The translations under genes and the position numbers were made by a program. From NCBI GenBank assembly GCA_900556935.1, contig USQL01000068.1:1-12075 (forward strand): a stretch of 12,075 nt of DNA. Reading direction: 5' to 3'. The DNA is from an uncultured Eubacteriales bacterium (GTDB lineage: Bacteria; Bacillota; Clostridia; Oscillospirales; Oscillospiraceae). Position 1 is the first letter of the stretch. Every line of letters starts with the position of its first letter. Of this stretch, positions 1-6,917 are shown piece after piece. The notes under the pieces are model-generated. The model was given only the letters and a program-made list of their open reading frames with translations, did no database searches and was not told the origin of the DNA.

Positions 1-1
1 C

Positions 2-442
2 ACCCCCTATGCCTACATCAGCACCGCTCTTGTGGTTGGCAAAGACAACGACACCATCCACTCCTTTGAGGACCTGAACGGCAAGACCACCGCCAACTCC
101 ATCGGCAGCACCTACATGGAGCTGGCTGAGCAGTACGGGGCCACCTGCTCCGGCGTAGACACCCTGGACGAGACCATCCAGATGGTGCTCCAGGGCCGGG
201 CGGATGCCACGCTGAACGCCGACGTATCCTTCTACGACTATTTCAGCCAGCACCCGGATGCCGCCATTAAGATTGTGGCTCTCTATCCGGATGCCAACGA
301 AATTGCCATTCCCATGCAGAAGGGCGACGACACCGCGGCCCTGCGGGATGCCGTCAACAAGGCAATCGAGGACCTGCGCGCCGAGGGCAAGCTCACCGAG
401 CTCTCCAACAAGTATTTCGGCGCCGATATCAGCAGCAAGTAA
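2..442 (+). CDS. Amino-acid ABC transporter substrate-binding protein, C-terminal part (5' end outside window)
   Basis: This is the C-terminal portion of a periplasmic-type binding protein of the SBP_bac_3 family (PF00497), which captures polar amino acids or cystine outside the membrane and delivers them to an ABC permease. The frame is open from base 2 (TPYAYISTALVV...) to TAA at 440-442. Family hallmarks are visible: a second-lobe entry (SFEDLNGKTTANSIGSTYME), the ligand-region segment LQGRADATLNAD, and the typical ending AVNKAIEDLRAEGKLTELSN followed by KYFG. An internal GTG at 32 is not a start, since family sequence continues upstream of it. Ligand cannot be told from this part. The terminator just after the stop shows it is the last gene of its unit, so permease and ATPase genes, if linked, lie to the left. 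Family assignment is firm; substrate is unknown. Confidence 0.9.
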   Translation, partial: TPYAYISTALVVGKDNDTIHSFEDLNGKTTANSIGSTYMELAEQYGATCSGVDTLDETIQMVLQGRADATLNADVSFYDYFSQHPDAAIKIVALYPDANEIAIPMQKGDDTAALRDAVNKAIEDLRAEGKLTELSNKYFGADISSK

Positions 443-449
443 AGAAACC

Positions 450-501
450 AACGCCGCGCGGCGGGTCTACTTTTGGTAGTTCCGCCGCGCGGTGTTCTTT
501 T
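450..501 (+). terminator. Rho-independent terminator of the binding-protein gene
   Basis: A 15-bp stem pairs 450-464 (AACGCCGCGCGGCGG) with 482-496, with one G-U pair. The loop holds a small inner CTAC/GTAG hairpin. A short T-rich tail (TTCTTTTA) follows. It begins 8 bases after the stop codon. Confidence 0.85.
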
Positions 502-640
502 ATCCGGCTCCCCTGAAAGGGCCCATATCTGTTTGGGCAATGGTGGGGCTTGTTCTTTTTGTCTGCACTTGATGGGTCTTCCATTCCATGGTAAACGATT
601 GGCAGATTTTTGAAAAACCTGTCACTGCGCCGAAGCGCTT

Positions 641-655
641 TGCGTCTTATAGGGC
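641..655 (+). promoter_or_regulatory. Candidate ECF-type -10 element upstream of the first sigma gene
   Basis: TGCGTCTTATAGGGC lies 52 bases before the sigma start codon. A closely similar string, TGCGTGTATAAGGG, lies 41 bases before the second sigma gene. CGTC or CGTATA-like -10 elements are typical of ECF promoters, so autoregulation is possible. I cannot find a shared -35 element, and no good sigma-A promoter is visible in 500-690. Confidence 0.35.
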
Positions 656-692
656 AAAGGCCTTATTTCATACAGAACGGAGGAAATCAACC

Positions 693-1253
693 ATGAGTGA
701 CGAAGAAATCATTGCGCTGTACTTTGCCCGGGACGAACAGGCGCTGGCGCAGACGGACGCAAAATACGGGCCCTACTGCTTTTCCCTGGCAAACGCGATT
801 CTGTCCAGCCGGGAGGACGCGGAGGAGGCCCTCAACGATACATACCTGAAAGCCTGGCAGTCCATGCCGCCCAAAAAGCCCTCGGTGCTGCGGCTGTTCC
901 TGGCGAAAATCACCCGGAATCTCGCCTTCTCCCGCTGGCGGAATCTCACCTCCCAGAAGCGGGGCGGTGGGGAGCTGCCACTGGTCCTGGAGGAGCTGGA
1001 GGAGTGCGTCGGCACGGGCGATGAGGTTGGTGCGGCACTGGATGCCAAAGAGCTGACCAGAACGATTACAAGACTTCTGGATACCCTTTCCCGGCAGGAC
1101 CAGAATATTTTCCTGCGGCGGTATTTCTTTCTGGAGGATGCCGGGGCCATTGCCGTCCGCTACGGTCTGCGCCGGGAAACGGTGAACCAAAGCCTGAGCC
1201 GCACACGAAAGAAGCTGAAAACACACCTGGTTCAGGAGGGATACGCGGTATGA
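693..1253 (+). CDS. ECF-type RNA polymerase sigma factor, module 1
   Basis: A 186-residue sigma-70 family protein that would direct RNA polymerase to a small regulon when released by its partner anti-sigma protein. Sigma region 2 spans about residues 20-87 (DAEEALNDTYLKAWQSMPP, then TRNLAFSRWRN), and region 4 with its helix-turn-helix spans about 122-175 (AGAIAVRYGLRRETVNQSLS). The start at 693 is chosen over the in-frame ATG at 588 because GGAGG lies about 10 bases upstream of 693, and because the protein then aligns end to end, without gaps, with the second sigma protein. My hand count gives about 89 identities in 185 columns. Its TGA overlaps the next ATG (ATGA, 1250-1253), so translation is probably coupled. 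The signal sensed is unknown. Confidence 0.93.
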   Translation: MSDEEIIALYFARDEQALAQTDAKYGPYCFSLANAILSSREDAEEALNDTYLKAWQSMPPKKPSVLRLFLAKITRNLAFSRWRNLTSQKRGGGELPLVLEELEECVGTGDEVGAALDAKELTRTITRLLDTLSRQDQNIFLRRYFFLEDAGAIAVRYGLRRETVNQSLSRTRKKLKTHLVQEGYAV

Positions 1254-3076
1254 AGCGAAATGAAGTATTGTTCCTCGCCATCGGCGGGCTGGAAAGCGCC
1301 CGGCTGGAGGCGACGGAAGTTGAAAGCAAAGGGGCCAGGCACTCCAAGCCCCGGTTTCTTCTGGTTGCCGCCCTCATTGCCCTGACGCTGCTGCTGGTGG
1401 GCTGCGCCGTGGCGGTCTACGCCAAAATCCACACCCAGGTCACCCAGTATGATGTCCCCACCGCCACGGTTTCCACGGACAGTAGCGTGGAGACCAAAAA
1501 CGTTCTGACGGACTGCTATCCCCAGGCGCTTCCCGACGGATACCGGATGGTCGGCGGCTCCCCTATAGACCGGACGACCCAGAGCATCGAGTTTGCCAAT
1601 GATGCCGGGCAGACCATCAACTATATCATCTCCACCGCGGAAAGAGACGGCATCACGCCGGCTTCCGCGGAAAGTTCCGAAGTCACCGTCTCCGGCCAGA
1701 GCGGAACCATGCAGGTTTCGGATGAAGGCCAGACAATCGCCTGGCACAATGAGACGGAGGGCTACTACGCATGGCTCGATACCGAGGACATGACCGTCAA
1801 TCTACAGACCATGGCGGACAGCGTGGCTTTTGGTCAGCGGCTTCCCCTGAGCTTTTTGTGCAAAGATGGGGCCATCTGGGACCCCCACTATCCCCAGCAG
1901 CTCCCTGACGGCTACACCGTGAAACAGGTCTCCTTTGCCACAGACACCGTAATCATTGACTATTACAGCGAAAGCGAAGCAATCACCTACGTGGTTTCCC
2001 CGACATACGACCTGCGCGACGCTGTTTCCGATCCGCCCCACGATTCCTTTGTCTGGACGGACGAGACTGTGGGGGAGGATGCCGCCAGAATGCTGACCAC
2101 CAGCGGCGGCCTGCGGGAACTGCTCTGGGAAAACACCCGGGAGGGCTTCTACGCCATGCTCTTCACCATGGACGAAAACGTGGATATCCTCGCCATGGCG
2201 GAAAGCACCGCCGCCGGAGAGCCCCTCAGCGAAACCCCGGATTACCTGGGACCGGATTATTCCATTGACCTTTCCCAGGATTCGGGAACCTATTATGGCT
2301 GGGAATCCATTTACCCCCAGTCCACGCCGGAGGGCTATCGCATTACCTTCATCAGCGACAGAGCCTACGGCCAGCAGGAAATCCGCTACGAAAACGCCGC
2401 CGGAAATATTCTGCGCTACACCTTCTATTACCGTCTTGGCCCCTATGGCCGCAGCTTTGACGGAGCGGGCCAGCCGGAAACGGTGGATATTAACGGAAAT
2501 ACGGGGTATCTCAACGGCGGCTCCCTGCTCTGGACGGATGAAACCAAGGGCTACGCCTATACCCTCGCCACCGATGACAATCTTGACCTGGTTGCCATCG
2601 CCAGAAGCGTGGGCCTCGGCCCGGAGCTGACCCCCACCAACGCCTCTAAAGCCACCGAGGCCCTGGAAGAGCTGGGGGACTACCGCATCACCGCCTTGCC
2701 CGCCGGAATGGAGGAGGACAGCTTTACGGGCTGGCCATTGGAGGACGGCGGCGGCTGGTACGCCTATGTCCGCCGCTGGTACTTTGACAAAAAGACCGGC
2801 AAGGAACTCTTTTTCTCCTACGAGACCTATGTCTCCGACGGCACCGTCACTTTGGAGGAGCTGGCCCAGATGTACATTGGCAGCAGCGAACCGGCCCAGG
2901 CCTACACCATCCAGGACTGCCCCGCCGCGGGCGCGGTGGTCGGAGAACTTGCCCCATCCTCGGATGTCGTCTGGATTCAGGGCACCCAGGAAAAGGGCCT
3001 GTGCTTCACACTGAGCAGCGCGGACTATACCGTAGAGGAGCTTGTACAGATTGCGGAAAGCGTGCGGAAGCAGTAA
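1250..3076 (+). CDS. Membrane anti-sigma protein with repeated DUF4367-like extracellular modules
   Basis: A 608-residue single-pass membrane protein, encoded with a 4-base overlap after its sigma factor and so most likely its regulator. Residues 1-33 form a short cytoplasmic segment and 35-57 one membrane helix (LLVAALIALTLLLVGCAVAV). The rest lies outside. The ectodomain is a repeat of one unit opening with YPQ-x-x-P-[DE]-GY and closing with W-x-[DN]-E...GYY/GFYA...D-x-N...MAESV: residues 90-193, 214-319 and 355-455, then a degenerate fourth copy at about 477-606 ending in VEELVQIAESV. This resembles the DUF4367 domain of clostridial anti-sigma-like proteins, where one copy is usual. The short N-terminus lacks a zinc-binding HxxxCxxC anti-sigma motif, so sigma binding is inferred from context. 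An LVGC lipobox-like string sits at Cys52. The ligand is unknown. Confidence 0.85.
   Translation: MKRNEVLFLAIGGLESARLEATEVESKGARHSKPRFLLVAALIALTLLLVGCAVAVYAKIHTQVTQYDVPTATVSTDSSVETKNVLTDCYPQALPDGYRMVGGSPIDRTTQSIEFANDAGQTINYIISTAERDGITPASAESSEVTVSGQSGTMQVSDEGQTIAWHNETEGYYAWLDTEDMTVNLQTMADSVAFGQRLPLSFLCKDGAIWDPHYPQQLPDGYTVKQVSFATDTVIIDYYSESEAITYVVSPTYDLRDAVSDPPHDSFVWTDETVGEDAARMLTTSGGLRELLWENTREGFYAMLFTMDENVDILAMAESTAAGEPLSETPDYLGPDYSIDLSQDSGTYYGWESIYPQSTPEGYRITFISDRAYGQQEIRYENAAGNILRYTFYYRLGPYGRSFDGAGQPETVDINGNTGYLNGGSLLWTDETKGYAYTLATDDNLDLVAIARSVGLGPELTPTNASKATEALEELGDYRITALPAGMEEDSFTGWPLEDGGGWYAYVRRWYFDKKTGKELFFSYETYVSDGTVTLEELAQMYIGSSEPAQAYTIQDCPAAGAVVGELAPSSDVVWIQGTQEKGLCFTLSSADYTVEELVQIAESVRKQ
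1517..3067 (+). repeat. Four tandem protein-level modules inside the anti-sigma gene
   Basis: Module boundaries at the DNA level are about 1517-1828, 1889-2206, 2312-2614 and 2678-3067 (the last diverged). The repetition is seen in the protein (YPQALPDGY, YPQQLPDGY, YPQSTPEGY; TEGYYAWLDTED, REGFYAMLFTMDEN, TKGYAYTLATDDN), and it is not obvious at the nucleotide level. This implies an old duplication. Confidence 0.8.
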
Positions 3077-3092
3077 CCGGCAATAAATGGTA

Positions 3093-3133
3093 AAAAGGAG
3101 CGAACCGGCCAATTCCACCGGTTCGCTCCTTTT
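3093..3133 (+). terminator. Rho-independent terminator after module 1
   Basis: A perfect 16-bp stem pairs AAAAGGAGCGAACCGG (3093-3108) with 3118-3133, with a 9-base loop. The right arm ends in TTTT. It lies 16 bases after the anti-sigma stop codon and separates the two sigma modules transcriptionally. Confidence 0.93.
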
Positions 3134-3168
3134 CGTCATGGTGAGAAATTCGCAATTTACGCACGCAC

Positions 3169-3197
3169 TTGTGAAATCATCCACCAAATGATAAAAT
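3169..3197 (+). promoter_or_regulatory. Sigma-A-type promoter for the second sigma module
   Basis: TTGTGA (3169-3174), a 17-base spacer and TAAAAT (3192-3197), preceded by TG at 3189-3190 to give an extended -10. It fits housekeeping transcription of module 2 with a leader of about 67 bases. Confidence 0.7.
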
Positions 3198-3229
3198 ACC
3201 CACAAATCTTTTTCCACTCCCCATTTTTC

Positions 3230-3243
3230 TGCGTGTATAAGGG
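3230..3243 (+). promoter_or_regulatory. Candidate ECF-type -10 element upstream of the second sigma gene
   Basis: TGCGTGTATAAGGG matches the element at 641-655 in front of the first sigma gene in most positions. It lies downstream of the sigma-A-type promoter, so the gene might have two start sites, one of them autoregulated. No matching -35 was found. Confidence 0.35.
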
Positions 3244-3270
3244 TGAACACACAAAAAGGAGGTTTTACCC

Positions 3271-3828
3271 ATGGATGACAACGCAATACTGGATTTGTAT
3301 TTTGCCCGCTCCGAGCAGGCCATTTTGGAGACGGACCGGAAATATGGCTCCTATTGCTACAGCATCGCAAACCACATTTTGTTAAGCCCGCCGGATGCGG
3401 AGGAGAGCGTCAACGATACCTATTACACCGCCTGGAAGCTGATCCCGCCCCGGCGGCCCCAGCGGTTTGGGCCCTTTCTGGGAAAGCTCACCCGGAATCT
3501 CTCCATCGACCGCTGGCGAAAGAAGACCGCCGGGAAGCGGGGCGGCGGGGAAACCCAGCTGCTTCTGGACGAGCTGGCCGAATGCGTCACCGGTGCCGAA
3601 AGCCCGGAGACGGACCTGCTTCGCAAGGAGCTGTCCGCCGCGCTGAACCGCTTCCTGCGCGCCCTTCCGGACCAAGACCGTACCGTTTTTCTGCTGCGGT
3701 ATTACCACGCCAATTCTCAGGGGGAAATTGCCCAAAAAACAGGGCTTTCCACAAATCAGGTAAAGTACATTTTGCAGCGAACCAGGAAAAATCTGGCCAA
3801 TACACTAAAAAAGGAGGGCTTGCAATGA
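3271..3828 (+). CDS. ECF-type RNA polymerase sigma factor, module 2
   Basis: A 185-residue paralogue of the sigma factor at 693-1253, alignable to it without gaps. Region 2 (about residues 20-87: DAEESVNDTYYTAWKLIPP, TRNLSIDRWRK) and the linker RKxxxxxKRGGGE are well conserved between the two. Region 4 (about 122-175: GEIAQKTGLSTNQVKYILQR) differs strongly in the predicted recognition helix. I infer that -10 preferences are shared while -35 preferences differ. The start is fixed by AAAGGAGGT eight bases upstream of the ATG. The last bases overlap the following ATG (ATGA, 3825-3828). Its partner anti-sigma gene is interrupted, so this sigma factor may be unrestrained or the module may be decaying. 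Confidence 0.93.
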   Translation: MDDNAILDLYFARSEQAILETDRKYGSYCYSIANHILLSPPDAEESVNDTYYTAWKLIPPRRPQRFGPFLGKLTRNLSIDRWRKKTAGKRGGGETQLLLDELAECVTGAESPETDLLRKELSAALNRFLRALPDQDRTVFLLRYYHANSQGEIAQKTGLSTNQVKYILQRTRKNLANTLKKEGLQ

Positions 3829-5009
3829 CATCGATGCAGCTTTTTCGGGGCTTTTCCGGCATAGACGCGGAATTGCTGGAAACCACAGAGCAGCCCCAGG
3901 TACACAAAAGAAAGCTTTCCCGGAAGCGCCTCTGGCTGATTGCAGCCGTTGCCGCTCTGGCCCTGCTGCTGGTGGGGTGCGCCATTGCCTATGCCGGCGG
4001 GTGGCTTCCGCTTCTGTTCTCCGCCCGCAGTGACACGCCCCTGTCTTCTGAGCAGGTTTAATACCTTCAGGAAAATGAGCAGCCCGTAAATCAGGTCCAG
4101 GTTCAGGGCGGCTGGACCGTGGAACTGAAATCCAGTATCTCCGACGGCACCGTAGGCTATCTGGTTTTCCGGGTGACCGCGCCTGAAAACATCGACCTGG
4201 AGCAATATCTCGGCCCGCCTACGCCAAACGCGCCCCGGCTCATCCCCGGAAATTACAGTCTCAGCCGCAACGCCGCCTATTCCATGGTAATTGCCTCCAT
4301 TGGAACCGTGGACGTAGAGCGAAACTATATCTACCAGGAGCACGGCAGCTGGCTCAACGATCACGACGGCCAGAAAAACACACTGCTCTATGGCATGACC
4401 ATACAGTGCGAAAGGCTGTTGCCGGAAAAGCCGATGCAGCTGGAAGCGCCCTTTGAAAAGGACATCTCCTTCCTGATTCGTTTTATAGGCTTTACCCTGG
4501 AATCCACCGATACCGCCGTGCAGGAATCCATCGTGGCAGAGCATTCCGGCCAGGAAAGCTATCTGGTCGATGGAGAGGCCGCCGCGGGCCTGTTCCGTTC
4601 CGAAATTTTAACTGACGAGCAGTGGGATTTTACGGTAAATTTTGCCACGGACAGCCAGTTTGTAGAGCTCATTACCCATCCGGTTACCGCCCAGGCGAGG
4701 GTCATCTACGCCCCCGCCGAAGAATGGTCCCCCGCCATCCAAAAGCAGGAGCCCATCCAAATCGAATCCTTCCGCGTAACGCCCTTTGGCGCGGAGGTCC
4801 GATTGAAGGCAAAGCCGGGGATGCACGCCGCCTCCCTGGACCTATCCCCGGATACAGGCACCTCCATTTATGCCGTTATGAAGGACGGCAGTCAAATTGC
4901 CCTACGGGAGAACAACCAAACCCTTCTGGCGCAAACGCCCATTGTTTTAGGGCAATTGGACCATGTTCTGCTTGCGGACGGGACAGTGCTTCCTCTTCCG
5001 GAGAAATAA
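3825..5009 (+). pseudogene. Anti-sigma membrane protein gene, module 2, interrupted by an in-frame TAA
   Basis: The frame opens at ATG 3825 by a 4-base overlap with its sigma gene and encodes residues 1-78, then meets TAA at 4059-4061. The same frame resumes at once (YLQENEQPVNQVQVQGGWTV) and stays open for 315 codons to TAA at 5007-5009. A single base change, for example CAA or GAA to TAA, would explain it. The N-terminus matches the first anti-sigma protein: a short cytoplasmic part ending near ELLETTE, then a membrane helix at about 37-58 containing LALLLVGCA with Cys52 at the same position. The ectodomain (SDGTVGYLVFRVTAPENIDL) differs from module 1 and recalls DUF4179-type clostridial proteins. 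As read, only a truncated 78-residue membrane peptide is made. I see no ribosome binding site for restart near GTG 4119. Sequencing error is the main alternative. Confidence 0.8.
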
Positions 5010-5048
5010 CACGAATTTCCCTCGACGCGAAAACACAACAAGCAAGCA

Positions 5049-5097
5049 GGAGCGAACGGATTTCCCCGAATCCATTCGCTCCCGCTTTTCGCTTTTT
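5049..5097 (+). terminator. Terminator between the convergent anti-sigma and cysteine desulfidase genes
   Basis: The stem pairs GGAGCGAACGGATT (5049-5062) with AATCCATTCGCTCC (5069-5082). There is one C-A mismatch on the plus strand, which becomes a G-U pair in a minus-strand transcript. The plus-strand tail is T-rich (CTTTTCGCTTTTT). The tail touches the stop codon of the minus-strand gene. The stem shares GGAGCGAAC with the terminator at 3093-3133. Confidence 0.8.
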
Positions 5098-6361
5098 AAT
5101 CCTTCACCATAATGTCCAGAATGACCTCATTGGTGATGCCCATGCCCTCTCGGCTCAGGACACCCACCTTCTCAATGGTATTTTCGATGCCCTTCTTGAC
5201 AATGCCCTCGCCGCCGGAGAACTCCTTGCCCTTTCGGGCCATTTCAAAGCCCAACAGGCCCGCGTTCACCGCCATGGCGATTTTGGCCGCGCAGCTGGGC
5301 TTCGCGCCGTCGCAGATGGTTCCGGAGAGAATCGCCAGGCCATTTACCACTGTGTGATTGATAAGAACCTCATCCGCCCCATGCAGGTAGGCGATTCCCG
5401 CCGCCGCGGCACAACCCGCGCAGACCGCCCCGCAGTAGGCGGACAGGTAGCCGATGGACTGCTTGATGCGCACCGCCACCAGATTGGCCAGCACCAGGGC
5501 CCGAATCAGCTGCTCATGGGAAGCATTTAATTCCTTCGCGTATTCCAGAATGGGCAGGGTGATGGTCAGGCCCTGGTTGCCGCTGCCGGAATTGATCACC
5601 GCGGGCAGCTCGCAGCCGCTCATGCGGGCATCCGAGCCTGCGGCGGCCGCCGCCATAGCCCGCAGCTTCACATCCGGATTTTTCTCCCCGGACAGCAGCG
5701 TCCGCCCGATTTCCGCGCCCCAGCTGCCCTTCAAGCCCTCCTGGGAGAGATTCTGGTTGCAGGAAATCTGATATTCTATGGTCTCCGCCACGTCCTCCAA
5801 GCGGCAGGTTCTGGCATACTCCACAATCTTGGTAATTTCCAGCACAGCGGTCTTCTCCGCCTGCCCCACCGACTGGGGCAGTTCCTTTTCTTTCAGCACA
5901 ACCCCATCCCGGCGGACCGTAACCACGTTGGTATGGGTATCCACAATGCGCACAAAGGCGCTGTGCTCCCCGGCGTACATGGTAATCTGGATATCAAATA
6001 TCCGGTCCGAGTCCGCAAGGCACACGGAAACGGGGCACTTTTTCAGGAATTCCTTTACCAGCTCCCCCGTATTTTCCGGTGCTCCCGCCAGCACCTCCAG
6101 CTCTGTATCCGGATTTCCGGCCACAACTCCGGCGGCAATGGCCGTTTCGATGCCCTTCATCCCGCCGGTTGTGGGCACAACCACGCTTTTGACGTTTTTG
6201 AGAATGCTGCCGCTGACCGCCGCCGTGATTTTTTCCGGCTCAGCGCCCAAGGTCCTGTAGGCGATGGCCGCACCGTAGGCCAGGGCGATTGGCTCGGTAC
6301 ACCCGGTGGCCGGAATCAGCTGGTCCTTCAGGACCTGGGTGTAATAGGCGTATTCTTGCAT
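5096..6361 (-). CDS. cyuA: L-cysteine desulfidase, CyuA/YhaM (UPF0597) family
   Basis: A 421-residue cytoplasmic protein of the UPF0597/serine-dehydratase-alpha-like family, whose characterised members break L-cysteine into pyruvate, sulfide and ammonia with a [4Fe-4S] cluster. Seen here are the family opening IPATGCTEPIALAYG (Cys21), VVVPTTGGMKG near 61-70, the NSGSGNQG loop at 257-264, and cysteines at 310, 314, 317, 350 and 357 in the segments SAYCGAVCAGC and GTICDGAKPSC. Cluster-ligand assignment is by analogy with the family. The start at 6361 is chosen because GGGAGG lies eight bases upstream; the frame extends further but upstream residues look non-coding. Length is close to that of E. 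coli YhaM. The gene stands alone with its own promoter, with no CyuP-type transporter or CyuR regulator beside it. Confidence 0.9.
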   Translation of the reverse strand: MQEYAYYTQVLKDQLIPATGCTEPIALAYGAAIAYRTLGAEPEKITAAVSGSILKNVKSVVVPTTGGMKGIETAIAAGVVAGNPDTELEVLAGAPENTGELVKEFLKKCPVSVCLADSDRIFDIQITMYAGEHSAFVRIVDTHTNVVTVRRDGVVLKEKELPQSVGQAEKTAVLEITKIVEYARTCRLEDVAETIEYQISCNQNLSQEGLKGSWGAEIGRTLLSGEKNPDVKLRAMAAAAAGSDARMSGCELPAVINSGSGNQGLTITLPILEYAKELNASHEQLIRALVLANLVAVRIKQSIGYLSAYCGAVCAGCAAAAGIAYLHGADEVLINHTVVNGLAILSGTICDGAKPSCAAKIAMAVNAGLLGFEMARKGKEFSGGEGIVKKGIENTIEKVGVLSREGMGITNEVILDIMVKD

Positions 6362-6386
6362 GGTTGTTCCTCCCGGTTGTGCAAGT

Positions 6387-6411
6387 CCTCTTATAACGCA
6401 GAGGTTATCAC
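6387..6411 (-). promoter_or_regulatory. Possible leader motif or operator upstream of cyuA
   Basis: The cyuA leader contains a small hairpin (CCTCT/AGAGG, 6387-6391 with 6400-6404) and two similar heptamers, GTTATAA and GTGATAA, 14 bases apart. Read on the minus strand it also contains TGCGTTATAAGAGG, which resembles the element before both sigma genes. It lies downstream of the consensus promoter. No regulator is identified. Confidence 0.25.
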
Positions 6412-6425
6412 ATTGTTTGGGCTTT

Positions 6426-6454
6426 ATTATAATTGAGGTGTCGTCGTTTGTCAA
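6426..6454 (-). promoter_or_regulatory. Perfect-consensus sigma-A promoter of cyuA
   Basis: Reading the minus strand: TTGACA (6454-6449), a 17-base spacer, then TATAAT (6431-6426). Both hexamers match the consensus exactly. The leader to the ATG at 6361 is about 58 bases. Confidence 0.9.
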
Positions 6455-6524
6455 TTCCATGCACACGGCGATCACGGCGGAAACCTTCCACACAACATGT
6501 CAAAGAATTGCGGGAGGGTGACCG

Positions 6525-6779
6525 TTACGGTAGTGCCATCCCCTGGGTGCTCTCGGTCTCGATGGTGCCGAAGAGCCGCTGCTCTCCCCGGGAGGACACC
6601 CGGTATCGGCCGTTGCGCAGGTCCACGCGCAGCGTCATCAAAGACGTGCGCACCATGGCCCGGACAAAGCTGACGTAGTTGCCGTAGACATCGTAGTTAA
6701 GCTCCTCTGTCAGCTCCGACCGCCCCTCCGGAAAGGGACGGACATACAGATTGATCAGGGCCTCGTTTTCAATATACAT
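6525..6779 (-). CDS. Small protein of unknown function (84 residues)
   Basis: I do not recognise this family. The predicted protein (MYIENEALINLYVRPFPEGR at the start, YGNYVSFVRAMVRTSLMTLR in the middle) is soluble-looking, with no signal peptide or clear membrane helix, many arginines and acidic residues, and the ending TIETESTQGMALP. Codon use is G/C-rich in third positions like its neighbours, which favours real coding over chance. The weak point is initiation: no Shine-Dalgarno sequence precedes the ATG at 6779, although an extended -10 promoter lies about 30 bases upstream. It precedes cyuA on the same strand, but cyuA has its own promoter 71 bases after this stop, so co-function is not implied. 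A degraded fragment of a longer gene remains possible. Confidence 0.5.
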   Translation of the reverse strand: MYIENEALINLYVRPFPEGRSELTEELNYDVYGNYVSFVRAMVRTSLMTLRVDLRNGRYRVSSRGEQRLFGTIETESTQGMALP

Positions 6780-6808
6780 CTGGCGCGTATTTTATGATTT
6801 TTACGAAA

Positions 6809-6817
6809 ACTATACCA
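6809..6817 (-). promoter_or_regulatory. Possible extended -10 promoter for the 84-residue protein
   Basis: The minus strand reads TGGTATAGT (6817-6809), an extended -10. The matching -35 region is poor. The implied leader is only about 23 bases. Confidence 0.4.
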
Positions 6818-6862
6818 TCCCGCGCCTTTTGAAAACATTTTTGTCGGCACAACGCATATCAA

Positions 6863-6891
6863 TTGACGAAAGGGACGACTTATGGTAAGAT
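6863..6891 (+). promoter_or_regulatory. Sigma-A promoter of the NifX-SlyD fusion gene
   Basis: TTGACG (6863-6868), a 17-base spacer, then TAAGAT (6886-6891), with TGG immediately before the -10. It ends 26 bases before the ATG and fits a short leader carrying the AAAGGAG ribosome binding site. Confidence 0.85.
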
Positions 6892-6917
6892 AGGAGAAAA
6901 ATCAAAGGAGAATTTTC

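Noticed and set aside
588..692. Upstream in-frame ATG at 588 as start of the first sigma factor
   Set aside because: It has no ribosome binding site, adds 35 residues absent from the paralogue, and covers the likely promoter. ATG 693 has GGAGG and aligns with the paralogue start.
1802..3370. Long open frame on the minus strand (522 codons)
   Set aside because: It lies antisense to the anti-sigma repeats and runs across a terminator, a promoter and the start of the second sigma gene. Its translation has no recognisable domain. It is a by-product of G+C-rich codon use on the other strand.
4059..4061. Programmed readthrough or recoding at the TAA
   Set aside because: Known bacterial recoding to selenocysteine or pyrrolysine uses UGA or UAG, and no flanking structure suggests readthrough. 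A nonsense mutation or sequencing error is simpler.
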